Below are positions 45,764 through 55,123 of a stretch of 64,000 nt of DNA, piece after piece. The DNA lies in assembly GCA_028698335.1 (NCBI GenBank), contig JAQVDP010000001.1, positions 124,001 to 188,000 of the forward strand, given 5' to 3'. The DNA comes from Nevskiales bacterium (GTDB lineage: Bacteria; Pseudomonadota; Gammaproteobacteria; Nevskiales; Nevskiaceae). Positions within the stretch are counted from its first letter, which is position 1, and each line of letters begins with the position of its first letter. The notes below the pieces were generated by a model. The model searched no databases. It was not told the origin of the DNA and saw only the letters and a program-made list of their open reading frames with translations. The position numbers and the translations under genes were made by a program.

Positions 45764-46381
45764 TCAGAACGAGAACCGCACGCCGGTGAGGAAGTCCCCG
45801 AGGTCGGCTTCGTCCCCACCGTCCTCAAGCTGCGTGTAACGATAGTCGGCGAACAGACCGACCGACTCGCCGAGCGCAAAGAGCGCGCCGAACTGCAGCT
45901 CGAAGCCGTCGCCGAAGTCACCGACGTCGAGATAGCCCACTTCACCACGCAGATGCAGGACGTCGCTGACCGGCGCCGCTGCGCCGACATGGACGCCGAA
46001 TCCGGAGTCGTCGGTGTCATCGGACACCCCGTTGGCCTTGAGCTCGAACTGCGCGTCGACGTATTCCACCCGTCCGTAGAACGGCGTGTTGTCGAAACGC
46101 AGGCCGGCGCCGAGGCGCAGCCAGTCGAGGCTGCCGTCGATGATCGACCCCTCGAGATTGTCGTACTCGTTCTGCTGGTATTCCCCGGACAGGAATACGT
46201 TGGGCGCAACGTCGAACTGGGCGCGGATGCCGTATCCGTCGCCATCGTCGAACGACGCGTCCTCGATGTCGAGGTCGGCGACCGGCACGTAGTACAGGTC
46301 GACCGAATTCGGGCCGAGCGCGTACGCAGCGAGCGGCGCACTCAGCAGTCCGGCAACGATGATGCGCTTGAAGCTATGCAT
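45764..46381 (-). CDS. Outer-membrane beta-barrel protein, paralog 1
   Basis: A 205-residue exported protein: signal peptide (ending AYA), alternating hydrophobic strands and a terminal Phe (GVRFSF) as in barrel proteins inserted by BamA. It resembles YfaZ-like small porin-type barrels with acidic loops. A paralog of similar length lies directly upstream in the same direction (46540-47172); both share the pattern GDGxGxR, VFLxGEYQxNxYD and GLFADYRxTxLE. AGGAG lies before ATG 46381. The function is unknown. Confidence 0.75.
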   Translation of the reverse strand: MHSFKRIIVAGLLSAPLAAYALGPNSVDLYYVPVADLDIEDASFDDGDGYGIRAQFDVAPNVFLSGEYQQNEYDNLEGSIIDGSLDWLRLGAGLRFDNTPFYGRVEYVDAQFELKANGVSDDTDDSGFGVHVGAAAPVSDVLHLRGEVGYLDVGDFGDGFELQFGALFALGESVGLFADYRYTQLEDGGDEADLGDFLTGVRFSF

Positions 46382-46539
46382 GAGGATCTCCTGTGGGCTT
46401 GTTATTCCACCGCAACGCCGCGGATACGGCATCGCGATGGGTTTGTGGTTGAACTGAGACAGACGAACCTAGCTTGCCGCGCGCGCCTGAATGTCGCCTG
46501 AAAAACACACGCGCGCTGCAGCTCCGGCGGGCGCGGGCG

Positions 46540-47172
46540 TCAGAACCGGAAACGCAATCCGGCGCGGATGTCGCTGACCTTGACCGACTGGTCGTCGTCG
46601 TTTTCCAGGTCGGTCACGCGGTAGTCGGCGAAGATGCCGAAATTCTGATCGAGGCGAATCCCCGCGCCCACCAGATACTCCAGGCCGCTGCCGGCATCGC
46701 CGATATCGAGATAGCCGACGTTGGCCTCGACCGTGAACAGCTCGCCGAGATCGTGCCGGAAGCCCAGATGCGCGGCGTAACCGGAGTCGGTCGCCGAGTC
46801 GTTCGGGATCTGCAGTTCGCTGCGCACGTACTGGATCTGCAGGTAGACCGGAACGGTCTGCCCGGCGTACCCGAGGCCGATGCGCGTCTCGTCGAGATCG
46901 GTATTGAGATCGGCGCCGTCGAAGCCGTCGTAATTGTTCGACTGATATTCGCCCGCCAGGAAGACATTGTCGCCGAGCATGGCGGATAGCCTCAGCCCGA
47001 AGCCGTCACCGCCGTCGGAGTCGACGCTGCCGACAACCGGCCCCTGCAGCTCCATGCTGCTGTCCGGGACGTAATAACCGTCGAGAAAATCGAAGCTGCC
47101 CGCGTGCGCCGTCAGCGGTCCGGCCACCATCCAGGCCCCGGCCAGCGCCGCCCCCATCCGAATCCTGTTCAT
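46540..47172 (-). CDS. Outer-membrane beta-barrel protein, paralog 2
   Basis: A 210-residue exported barrel-like protein: signal peptide ending AHA, strand-rich body and terminal Phe (GLRFRF). It shares GDGFGLRLSA, VFLAGEYQSNNYD and FGIFADYRVTDLEND with the downstream gene, so the pair arose by duplication. GGAG lies before ATG 47172. A 158-base gap separates the two, so each may have its own promoter. The function is unknown. Confidence 0.75.
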   Translation of the reverse strand: MNRIRMGAALAGAWMVAGPLTAHAGSFDFLDGYYVPDSSMELQGPVVGSVDSDGGDGFGLRLSAMLGDNVFLAGEYQSNNYDGFDGADLNTDLDETRIGLGYAGQTVPVYLQIQYVRSELQIPNDSATDSGYAAHLGFRHDLGELFTVEANVGYLDIGDAGSGLEYLVGAGIRLDQNFGIFADYRVTDLENDDDQSVKVSDIRAGLRFRF

Positions 47173-47273
47173 TGTGCTCTCCAATGCTTTGTCGCGCCTC
47201 GCGGCCCGCACAGCCGCAGCAACGCGTTGTCTTATGCCGGCAAGTATAGCGATGCCGACACCGCTGCGCCCCC

Positions 47274-47303
47274 AAAAAAAACGCGGCGCCGTGGGGCGCC
47301 GCG
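47274..47303 (-). terminator. Terminator of the cytochrome c pair
   Basis: A 9-base stem (47282-47290 and 47295-47303) with a GTGG loop; read leftward it is followed by eight T (A at 47274-47281). It ends the transcript of the two cytochrome c genes. Confidence 0.9.
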
Positions 47304-47331
47304 CGATCGATCACAGTCGGATCGTTACGCT

Positions 47332-47670
47332 TCAGTTCTGCGCCGCGGCATCACCCAGCGACGGCGTGTACAGCGGTCCCTCCTGCTCGGAGAAGTACTG
47401 CGCCAGGACCTGGATATCCGCGTCGGTCAGGGTTGCGGCCTGTGCCGCCATGACCGGATTCTTGCGCCCGCCGGAGCGGTACTCGTTCAGGGCCTGCGCG
47501 AGGTAGTTCGCGTACTGGCCGGCCAGGATCGGGTAGTTCGGCGCAATCGGCTTGGCACCGCCCTCGCCGTGGCATGCGGCGCAGGCCGCCGCCTTCTCGG
47601 GCACGGCGCTCTGCGCGAAAGCTGCGATCGGGGCAAGGCCCAGCAACACAATGGTGGCAATTCGCTTCAT
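47332..47670 (-). CDS. Monoheme cytochrome c (c553/c4-half type)
   Basis: A 112-residue periplasmic protein with a signal peptide (ending AFA) and one heme site, CAACH, plus a downstream Met region (RSGGRKNPVMAAQAATL) supplying the axial ligand. It should carry electrons to a terminal oxidase or reductase. GAGG lies 6 bases before ATG 47670. Its start slightly follows the upstream cytochrome gene, so the two are co-transcribed; together they resemble the two halves of cytochrome c4 on separate chains. Confidence 0.9.
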   Translation of the reverse strand: MKRIATIVLLGLAPIAAFAQSAVPEKAAACAACHGEGGAKPIAPNYPILAGQYANYLAQALNEYRSGGRKNPVMAAQAATLTDADIQVLAQYFSEQEGPLYTPSLGDAAAQN

Positions 47671-47678
47671 CGTTGGCC

Positions 47679-48002
47679 TCACTTCGCCGGAGCGGTGGAC
47701 AGAAACGCCGCAATGTCGGCGATATCGGCATCCGACAGCGTCGACGCCTGCGCCGCCATCGTCGGATGGCTGCGCTCACCCGAGCGATAGCCCTTCAGCG
47801 CCGCCTCGATGTAGCCGGCGGACTGTCCGCCGAGCATCGGCACGCGATAGGTCGGATACGCATTGTTGTACTTCGGAATGCCGTGGCACCCCATGCAGGT
47901 GTTGGCTTTGACGCGACCCGCAGCGGCATCACCTTGCGCAAACGCGGCGGGCGCGGTCAGCGCAGCGGCGAGGGCGACAACGCCCCAACGCGCATTCTTC
48001 AT
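47679..48002 (-). CDS. Monoheme cytochrome c (c553/c4-half type)
   Basis: A 107-residue periplasmic protein with a signal peptide (ending AFA), heme motif CMGCH and axial-Met region RSGERSHPTMAAQASTL. Its similarity to the next gene (RSGxRxxPxMAAQAxTLxDADI) shows a gene duplication. It probably carries electrons in the respiratory chain. First gene of the pair, divergent from ppx. Confidence 0.9.
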   Translation of the reverse strand: MKNARWGVVALAAALTAPAAFAQGDAAAGRVKANTCMGCHGIPKYNNAYPTYRVPMLGGQSAGYIEAALKGYRSGERSHPTMAAQASTLSDADIADIAAFLSTAPAK

Positions 48003-48225
48003 ATCTGGGACTCCCCGAAAAGGCCAGAAAAGCTGGCAAAAATGCTCAAACAAAGGCGCGATATGTTCCGAGAATTCACGCCGCTGGTCAACGCGTGCGC
48101 ACACCGGCGCGATTCGGCGCTGGGCGCACCTCGATCGACCTGATAGTCTTCGCGCACCGCCGCGCGCCGGAAAGAGCCTCCCCGGCGGCGACCTCGCACC
48201 GCACCTTCATCCGGCCATTCGCCCC

Positions 48226-49743
48226 ATGAGCGCCGTCATCCCGCCCGAAAACGCGCCGCGCGCCAACGAGATTGCAGCGGTCGATCTCGGCTCCAACAGC
48301 TTTCACATGCTGGTCGCCCGCGCCGATGGCGCCAACCTGCAGATCATGGATCGATTGCGGGAACCGGTCCGGCTCGCCGCGGGCCTGGACGCCGACAAGC
48401 GCCTCGAACCGGACGCCGCACTGCGCGCGCTGGAATGCCTGCAGCGTTTCGGCCAGCGCCTGCGCGGCATTCCACCGCATCGCGTCCGTGCGGTCGGCAC
48501 CAACACCATGCGCAGGCTGCGCCGCAGCAGCGACTTCCATGCCGCCGCCGAGGCGGCGCTGGGCCATCCGATCGAGGTCATCGCCGGAATGGAAGAGGCG
48601 CGCCTGGTCTACGGCGGCGTCACCCACGGCATGGGCCTGCAGCAACCCCGGCGTCTGGTCATCGACATCGGCGGCGGCAGCACCGAGCTGATCATCGGCC
48701 GTGGCACCCAGCCGCGCATCATGGAGTCGGTCTCGCTCGGCTGCGTGGTGCATACACAGCGCTTCTTCGAGGACGGCGAGATCTCGCCGTCGCGCTTCAA
48801 GCGTGCGCGCCTTGCGGCGCGCGTCGAGCTGGAGTTCCTTGAGCGCCGATACCGCAAGGCCGGCTGGGACCGCGCGATCGGATCGTCGGGCACCATCCGC
48901 GGCATCTGGCGGGTCATGATGGCGCGTGGCTGGAGCGACCAGCACATCACCCGCAGCGGCCTGGAAAAAGTCGTCGATCTGGTCACCTCGTGCCGGCGCA
49001 TCGAGGACATCGACTTCGAGGGCCTGCGCGAGGACCGGCGACCGGTATTCGCCGGCGGCCTCGCGGTGCTCGCCGGCATTTTCGACTCCCTCGATCTCAA
49101 GGTGCTCGAGACGTCCGACCGCGCGCTGCGCGAGGGCCTGCTCTTCGACCTGCTCGGGCGCCTGTCGAATCACGACGTCCGCGACGACGCCGTCGCATCC
49201 ATGGCCCAGCGGTATGCCATCGACGCCAGGCACGCCGCTGACATCGCGCGCACCGCCGAGCGCATCCTCGATCAGGTCGCCAAGCCCTGGAACCTGGACC
49301 CGCAGGGCGCCCGACAGTTTCTGAGGTGGGCGGCCCAGCTCCACGAGGTCGGGCTGGTCATCACGCACAACGGCTATCACAAGCACAGCGGCTATATCCT
49401 GCGGCACAGCGACCTGCAGGGTTTTTCGCAAACGGACCAGAAGCTGCTGGCGGCGCTGGTGCGCCTGCATCGGGGTCGGTTCGCGCTGGAGATGCTCGAC
49501 GACCTGCCGACGATCTGGGTCGAACCGATCAAGCGCATGGCGATGATCCTGCGCCTGTCCTATCTGCTGCACCGGGCCCGCACGCCCGATCTGAAACCGC
49601 CGATCCGGATCGGCGTCAGCCGGCGCGGATACGAACTGACCTTCACCCAGAAGACCTGGCTGGCGCGCCACCCGCTGACGCAGGCCGATCTCGAACGCGA
49701 AGCCGAATACCTCGCGGCGGCGGGCCTCAAGCTCAAGCTGTAG
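48226..49743 (+). CDS. ppx: Exopolyphosphatase / pppGpp phosphohydrolase
   Basis: A 505-residue ASKHA-fold enzyme that removes phosphate from polyphosphate and may hydrolyse pppGpp. Motifs are AAVDLGSNSFHMLVAR (P-loop 1), DIGGGSTELI and the HD-like C-terminal helical domain with HEVGLVITHNGYHKHSGYIL. Ppk1, the enzyme making polyphosphate, is encoded convergently just downstream, so synthesis and degradation are paired. ATG 48226 is chosen by family start; no strong ribosome site. Confidence 0.95.
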   Translation: MSAVIPPENAPRANEIAAVDLGSNSFHMLVARADGANLQIMDRLREPVRLAAGLDADKRLEPDAALRALECLQRFGQRLRGIPPHRVRAVGTNTMRRLRRSSDFHAAAEAALGHPIEVIAGMEEARLVYGGVTHGMGLQQPRRLVIDIGGGSTELIIGRGTQPRIMESVSLGCVVHTQRFFEDGEISPSRFKRARLAARVELEFLERRYRKAGWDRAIGSSGTIRGIWRVMMARGWSDQHITRSGLEKVVDLVTSCRRIEDIDFEGLREDRRPVFAGGLAVLAGIFDSLDLKVLETSDRALREGLLFDLLGRLSNHDVRDDAVASMAQRYAIDARHAADIARTAERILDQVAKPWNLDPQGARQFLRWAAQLHEVGLVITHNGYHKHSGYILRHSDLQGFSQTDQKLLAALVRLHRGRFALEMLDDLPTIWVEPIKRMAMILRLSYLLHRARTPDLKPPIRIGVSRRGYELTFTQKTWLARHPLTQADLEREAEYLAAAGLKLKL

Positions 49744-49767
49744 CGGCGCGCGGCTGCCCGCCGCGCC

Positions 49768-51873
49768 TCAGCCGTCCTCCATGAACTGCAGCTGCACCGG
49801 CTTGCGATCACCTCCGGCCGCGGCCGGGCGCTGGTAGGACCCATCCGGCTGCAGGACCCAGCTCTGGGCGGTGCCCGCCAGATATGCGTCGAGGTGCGCC
49901 ATCACGCGCTCGCGCAGTTTCTTGTCGAGCACCGGGAACGCGACTTCGACGCGACGGAACAGATTGCGCTCCATCCAGTCCGCGCTGGACAGATACAGCT
50001 CCGGATCGCCGCCGTTCTCGAAATAGTTCACCCGGTGGTGCTCGAGAAAGCGGCCGACGATCGAGCGGACATGAATCTGCTCCGACAAGCCCGGCACACC
50101 CGGACGCAGGCAGCACATGCCGCGGATGATCAGGTCGACGCGCACGCCGGCCTGCGACGCCCGATACAGCGCCTGGATGATTTCCGGCTCCACCAACGCG
50201 TTCATCTTGGCGATGATCCGCGCCGGCTTGCCGGCCCTGGCGTTGGCGATCTCGCGGTCGATCTTGGCGTGCATCGCCTTGGCCAGGGTGAAGGGCGACT
50301 GCAGCAGGCGGTGCAGCTTGGTGACCTTGCCGAGGCTGGTCAGCTGCAGGAAGACCGCGTGAACGTCCTTGCAGATCTGCGGATCGGCGGTGAACAGACC
50401 GTAGTCGGTATACAGACGCGCAGTCCGTGGGTGGTAGTTGCCGGTCCCGAGGTGCGCGTAGTGGCGCAAGCCGGCGCCGGCGGCAGCGCCGGGCGCTGAC
50501 GGTGCCGTGTCCTCGCGCCGCACCACCAGCGACATCTTGGCGTGGGTCTTGTAGCCGACGACGCCATAGACCACATGCGCGCCGACGTCCTGCAACTGCT
50601 CGGCCAGATCGATGTTGGCCTCCTCGTCGAAGCGCGCACGCAGCTCGACGACGACGGTGACCTCCTTGCCGTTGCGCGCCGCCTCGATCAGCGCCTCGAC
50701 CACCGCCGACTTGTCACCGGTCCGGTACAGCGTCTGCTTGATCGCCAGCACCTTCGGATCGCGCGCCGCATGCCGCAGGAAATCCACCACCGGCATGAAC
50801 GAATCATAGGGATGGTGCAGAAGATGGTCGCGCTCGCGGATCGCGGCGAACACGTCGGTCCCGGACAGCGCCTTCGGGACCCGCGGCGTATACGGCGCGT
50901 ATTTCAGCTCGGGCCGGTCGACCATGTCCGGAATCGCCATCAGGCGATGCAGATTGACCGGACCGTTGACCTGGTAGACGTCGGCCGGCGTCAGCTGCGC
51001 CACGTCCATCAGGTACTGCCACAGCCCTTCCGGACAGTTGTGCGCCACCTCGAGGCGGACGATGTCGCCCCACTGGCGCTGCGACAGTTCGCCCTCGAGC
51101 GCCTCCATCAGGTCCTTGACCTCTTCCTCGTCGACCAGCAGGTCGGAGTTGCGGGTCAACCGGAACTGGTAGCAGCCACGCGCCTCCATGCCCGGGAACA
51201 GGTCGTCGACATAGGCATGGATCACCGACGACAGGAACACGAAATCGTGCGGGCCGGTGCCGGCGACCTCGGACGGGATCTGGATCAGCCGCGGCAGGGC
51301 GCGCGGCGCCTGCACGATCGCAAAGCCGGTGTTGCGGCCGAACGCGTCCTTGCCCGAGAGCTGCACGATGAAGTTCAGGGACTTGTTGAGGATCCGCGGG
51401 AACGGATGCGCCGGATCGAGCCCGATCGGCGACAGCACCGGCATCAGCTCGTTCTGGAAATAGGTCTTGAGCCATGCATCCTGGTCGGGTGTCCATTCCG
51501 AGCGACGCAGGAAGCGGATGCGCTCCTGTTCGAGCGCCGGGATGACCTCGTCGTTGAACACCCGGTACTGCTCCTCGACCAGCTCGTGCGTGCGCTTGCT
51601 GATCGCGGCGAGCGTCTCGCCCGGCGTCATGCCGTCGGCGCCTCGCTGCATCGGGTTGAGCTCGGCCATCTGTTGCAGGCCGGCGACGCGGATCTCGAAA
51701 AATTCGTCGAGGTTCGAGCTGGAGATGCACAGGAACTTGAGCCGCTCGAGCAGCGGCACCGATGCATCCTTGGCCTGTTCCAGCACGCGCCGATTGAACT
51801 CCAGCAGCGAAAGCTCCCGGTTCAGGAACAGATCTGCCTGCGGCAGCTCCAGCTCCGGGGGTTTGTTGCTCAT
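49768..51873 (-). CDS. ppk1: Polyphosphate kinase 1
   Basis: A 701-residue enzyme that builds polyphosphate from ATP. It has the N-terminal NRELSLLEFNRRVLEQA, the head domain and two catalytic C-terminal domains with HAKMSLVVRRE (autophosphorylated His region), GTGNYHPRTARLYTD and CCLRPGVPGLSE, RVEVAFPV. It is convergent with ppx. The start ATG 51873 fits the family. Confidence 0.96.
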   Translation of the reverse strand: MSNKPPELELPQADLFLNRELSLLEFNRRVLEQAKDASVPLLERLKFLCISSSNLDEFFEIRVAGLQQMAELNPMQRGADGMTPGETLAAISKRTHELVEEQYRVFNDEVIPALEQERIRFLRRSEWTPDQDAWLKTYFQNELMPVLSPIGLDPAHPFPRILNKSLNFIVQLSGKDAFGRNTGFAIVQAPRALPRLIQIPSEVAGTGPHDFVFLSSVIHAYVDDLFPGMEARGCYQFRLTRNSDLLVDEEEVKDLMEALEGELSQRQWGDIVRLEVAHNCPEGLWQYLMDVAQLTPADVYQVNGPVNLHRLMAIPDMVDRPELKYAPYTPRVPKALSGTDVFAAIRERDHLLHHPYDSFMPVVDFLRHAARDPKVLAIKQTLYRTGDKSAVVEALIEAARNGKEVTVVVELRARFDEEANIDLAEQLQDVGAHVVYGVVGYKTHAKMSLVVRREDTAPSAPGAAAGAGLRHYAHLGTGNYHPRTARLYTDYGLFTADPQICKDVHAVFLQLTSLGKVTKLHRLLQSPFTLAKAMHAKIDREIANARAGKPARIIAKMNALVEPEIIQALYRASQAGVRVDLIIRGMCCLRPGVPGLSEQIHVRSIVGRFLEHHRVNYFENGGDPELYLSSADWMERNLFRRVEVAFPVLDKKLRERVMAHLDAYLAGTAQSWVLQPDGSYQRPAAAGGDRKPVQLQFMEDG

Positions 51874-51940
51874 CTTGATCTTCCGGTCACCGGTCGGTTG
51901 ACCAGTCTATGCCAGACCGATGTCCCGCGGGTGACAGCGC

Positions 51941-53287
51941 TCAGCCCGCCCCGGCGTCAGCCGTCCCGGACTGCGCGGCCTGATGGGCCCGGCGCAGATC
52001 CCGTGTCTGCGGGGGACTGCCGGTGATCAGACGATCGCCTTCCTTGCGCGTGAAGTACTTCCAGCTCCACTGCAGGAACACGCGCACCCGCTGCTCGGCG
52101 TCGATCAGCGACATCACGTGAATGAACGCCCAGACCAGCCACGCGAAGATGCCGCTGACGCGGACGATGCGCAGATCGCCGATCGCGCGGTTCATACCGA
52201 TCACCGCCATGCTGCCGTAGTCGCGATAGCGGAACGGCGCCGGCGCGCTGCGACCGGCGAAGCGGCGCTTGAGCAGGCGCGCCACGTACCGCCCCTCCTG
52301 GATCGCGGCCTGGGCCAGCCCCGGCACGTCGCGGCCGCGGGCGTCGGTCAGGCGCGCCAGATCACCGATCACGAAGATCTCGGGGTGCTGCGGCAGCGAG
52401 CAGTCCGGATTGACCCGCACCCGCCCGCCGCGATCGAGCTCGGCACCGGTGCGCTCGGCCAGAATCTCGCCGAAATACGACGCGCGCACGCCGGCCGCCC
52501 ACAGAATCGTCGCGGTGCGGATGCGCTCCACCGCCTCGCCGCTGCGCATGCGCACGAAATCCGGACCGACCTCCTCGACCATCGTCGACGTCCGCACCTC
52601 CACGCCCAGCTCCTCGAGATGGCGGTGGGCCGCAGTGCGCAACGAGTCGCGATAGGGCGGCAGCACATGGGGCGCGCCCTCGACCAGCACGATCCGTGCA
52701 TCGCGCGGATCGATGCGGCGGAAATCCTTGACCATCGTCTTGTGCGCCAGTTCGCCGATGGCACCGGCCAGCTCGACCCCGGTCGGACCGGCGCCGACCA
52801 CGACGAAGGTCATCAGGCGGCGGCGCTCGGCCGGGTCTTCACAGGCCTCGGCCAGCTCGAAGGCCTGGAACAGCTTGCGGCGGATCTCCAGCGCGTGTTC
52901 CACCGTCTTCAGCCCCGGTGCGTACGCACGCCACGCGTCATTGCCGAAATAGTGGTGCTTGACGCCGGTGGACACGATCAACGTGTCGTAACGGGTCTCG
53001 CCGTGCTCATGGCGCACCACGCGGCGCTCGGGGTCGAGCTCGTAGACCGTCGAGGCCAGGCACTCGACGTTGCGGTACTTGCGCAGCACCACCCGGTGCG
53101 GAATTGCGATGTCCCCGGGCGGAATCGCACCGGTCGCCACCTGATACAGCAAGGGCTGAAACAGCTGGAAGTTCCGCTTGTCGAGCAGCGTCACGCGGCA
53201 GTTCGCACGGCCCAGCGCCTTGGCGGCATGCAGCCCGCCGAAACCGCCGCCGACGATCACGACATGGTGTTGTGACTCCAAATCCAA
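51941..53287 (-). CDS. ndh: NADH dehydrogenase type II (NDH-2)
   Basis: A 448-residue FAD enzyme passing electrons from NADH to quinone without pumping protons. It has FAD motif VIVGGGFGGLHAAKAL, NADH motif VVVGAGPTGVELAGAI, the QLFQPLLYQVATG segment and the C-terminal FAD site VIGDLA. C-terminal amphipathic helices mediate membrane binding. The start TTG 53287 is used because no better in-frame ATG or GTG exists near the FAD motif. It lies 67 bases upstream of ppk1 on the same strand. Confidence 0.92.
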   Translation of the reverse strand: MDLESQHHVVIVGGGFGGLHAAKALGRANCRVTLLDKRNFQLFQPLLYQVATGAIPPGDIAIPHRVVLRKYRNVECLASTVYELDPERRVVRHEHGETRYDTLIVSTGVKHHYFGNDAWRAYAPGLKTVEHALEIRRKLFQAFELAEACEDPAERRRLMTFVVVGAGPTGVELAGAIGELAHKTMVKDFRRIDPRDARIVLVEGAPHVLPPYRDSLRTAAHRHLEELGVEVRTSTMVEEVGPDFVRMRSGEAVERIRTATILWAAGVRASYFGEILAERTGAELDRGGRVRVNPDCSLPQHPEIFVIGDLARLTDARGRDVPGLAQAAIQEGRYVARLLKRRFAGRSAPAPFRYRDYGSMAVIGMNRAIGDLRIVRVSGIFAWLVWAFIHVMSLIDAEQRVRVFLQWSWKYFTRKEGDRLITGSPPQTRDLRRAHQAAQSGTADAGAG

Positions 53288-53382
53288 TCCGTCCCGAAAT
53301 TATGTTGCAGTGCGGCAAAGCCTATCCGGGAGCCGCCGGGACCACAATCACAGGCACCTGTTAGGTCATGTTTTTCAGAAGC

Positions 53383-54240
53383 TTACATGGCATCCAGATC
53401 GAGTCCGGGATAGCGCCGCCGCAACCAGCGCTCCTGCAGGACGTAGCGGGTGATCCGGGCGACATCGTGGACGTAGCCGGCGTTGACCGCGCCGCCGATG
53501 ACGGCTCCGAGCAGCGGCGCGAGACCGCGGCTCTTGCGCAGCCCCAGATGGCCGCCGATACGGCCGGCCAGGGTCTGCAGACTGAACTGGGTCGCATCCT
53601 TGGCCAGCTCCCGCTCGGCCACGCGCTCGACGCCGTCGCGCCATGCCGCGTCGAGCAGATCATGACGCTGGCGGATCGCCAGCAGCGCGTCCTGCTTCTC
53701 GCCGGCACTGTTGGCCGAGGCCAGCGCGAACACCCCCAGGGACAGCGCGCGCGCTCCAGGCTGCGTCCAGTCCTCGCCATAGCAATAGGCGGTCCGGTGG
53801 ATCGCGCGCAGCGCCATGGTCAGCAGGGTGGGAATGTCGACCATCATCGACGCGGCACCGCCGACGCCGAACACCGCGCCACCGGCACCGGCCATGGCCA
53901 TGGCGCGCCGCTCGACGCGCCCGGCCAGCCGGTCGCAATCCTCCAGCGGCAGGCGCCCGACGTCGGCGAGCGCATCCAGCCCGGCGGCGCGCAACACCTC
54001 CCGCTGCCCGGACAGACGGCCGGCCACCTGATCGAGCGCGCGCAGGCTGGCGCGCAGGACCCCGACCGGCACCAGCCGCTGCGCCGCCATCGCGGCCACG
54101 CGGCCGGGCTGCGCCATCACCCGGGTGCCCCAGTCGGGAGGCGCGGACTGCCACGCATAGATCTCGCTGAGGCGATCCAGTTCATAGGCGCTCAGGCGCG
54201 AGACGGGAACGAGATCGGTGGAGGTGCCGGCGGTATTCAT
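53383..54240 (-). CDS. EcsC-family protein
   Basis: A 285-residue protein with Ala/Gly-rich helices, a hydrophobic centre (GAGGAVFGVGGAASMMVDIPTLLTMALRAIHRTAYCYGE) (split family core), and the late LAPLLGAVIGGAVNAGY segment typical of EcsC proteins (PF12787). The Bacillus EcsC gene is in an ABC-transporter operon, but the function of the family is unclear. ATG 54240 is used; the ribosome site is weak. It is divergent from the NRDE-family gene with 38 bases between. Confidence 0.8.
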   Translation of the reverse strand: MNTAGTSTDLVPVSRLSAYELDRLSEIYAWQSAPPDWGTRVMAQPGRVAAMAAQRLVPVGVLRASLRALDQVAGRLSGQREVLRAAGLDALADVGRLPLEDCDRLAGRVERRAMAMAGAGGAVFGVGGAASMMVDIPTLLTMALRAIHRTAYCYGEDWTQPGARALSLGVFALASANSAGEKQDALLAIRQRHDLLDAAWRDGVERVAERELAKDATQFSLQTLAGRIGGHLGLRKSRGLAPLLGAVIGGAVNAGYVHDVARITRYVLQERWLRRRYPGLDLDAM

Positions 54241-54278
54241 GGTTGACGGAAGTCTGACCGGATCAGCATGCTTTTGCC

Positions 54279-55049
54279 ATGTGCCTGATTGCCCTCGCGC
54301 TGGACGCGCACCCCCGCTACCGTCTCGTTCTCGCGGCCAACCGCGACGAGTTTCACGAACGCCCGACCGCGCCCGCCAGCTACTGGGACGATGCACCGCG
54401 CGTGTTCGGTGGCCGCGACCTGCGCCAGCATGGCAGCTGGCTCGCGCTCGATACCGGCGGCCGCTGGGCGGCGGTGACCAACGTCCGGCGCATGGTGCCG
54501 GCGAATCCGGAGGCGCCCAGCCGCGGCGGCCTGGTTGCCGAATTCGTGCGCGGCGACACCGGCGCCCACGACTACGCCGCCGACCTCGCCGTCCGCGCCA
54601 GCCACTATGCGGGCTTCAACCTGCTGGTCGGTGATACACAGCGGGTGACCTACGTGACCAACCAGCCGGGCGGCTATCGCAGTCAGGTTCTCAGCCCCGG
54701 CGTGCACGCCGTCAGCAACGCCACGCTGGACACGCCGTGGCCGAAGCTCGTCCGCCTCCGCCGGACGCTCACGCAGTGGTGCGAACGCGCCGACCATTCC
54801 GTACTGCCGCTGTTCGAGGCCCTGGCCGACACCGCCGCGGCCACCGACGCCGAGCTGCCCGACACCGGTGTCGGCCTGGAGCTGGAGCGCTTCCTGTCGC
54901 CGACGTTCATCCGCGGTGGCGAATACGGGACCCGCGCCAGCACCATCATCGCGGTCACCCGCGACGGGGTCGCGCGCTTCCACGAGCGCCGCTTCGGACC
55001 GCTCGGCCAGGAGCAGGGCGAAACCGTCGAGACCCTGCAGCTCGGCTAG
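54279..55049 (+). CDS. NRDE/TANGO2-family protein
   Basis: A 256-residue protein with the family name motif LAANRDEFHERPT (residues 18-30), an N-terminal-nucleophile-like start (MCLIALAL, Cys2 may become N-terminal) and GGRDLRQHGSWLALD, FRVP-like AVTNVR. In eukaryotes TANGO2 is linked to heme and lipid handling; the bacterial role is not settled. Complete length for the family. Confidence 0.88.
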   Translation: MCLIALALDAHPRYRLVLAANRDEFHERPTAPASYWDDAPRVFGGRDLRQHGSWLALDTGGRWAAVTNVRRMVPANPEAPSRGGLVAEFVRGDTGAHDYAADLAVRASHYAGFNLLVGDTQRVTYVTNQPGGYRSQVLSPGVHAVSNATLDTPWPKLVRLRRTLTQWCERADHSVLPLFEALADTAAATDAELPDTGVGLELERFLSPTFIRGGEYGTRASTIIAVTRDGVARFHERRFGPLGQEQGETVETLQLG

Positions 55050-55123
55050 GGCCGCGCAGGCGAGGCAATGCCCTTTCGAGGCAGGTCCGGAACCGATATT
55101 GGCAATAGCAGTGACTAAGAGCC

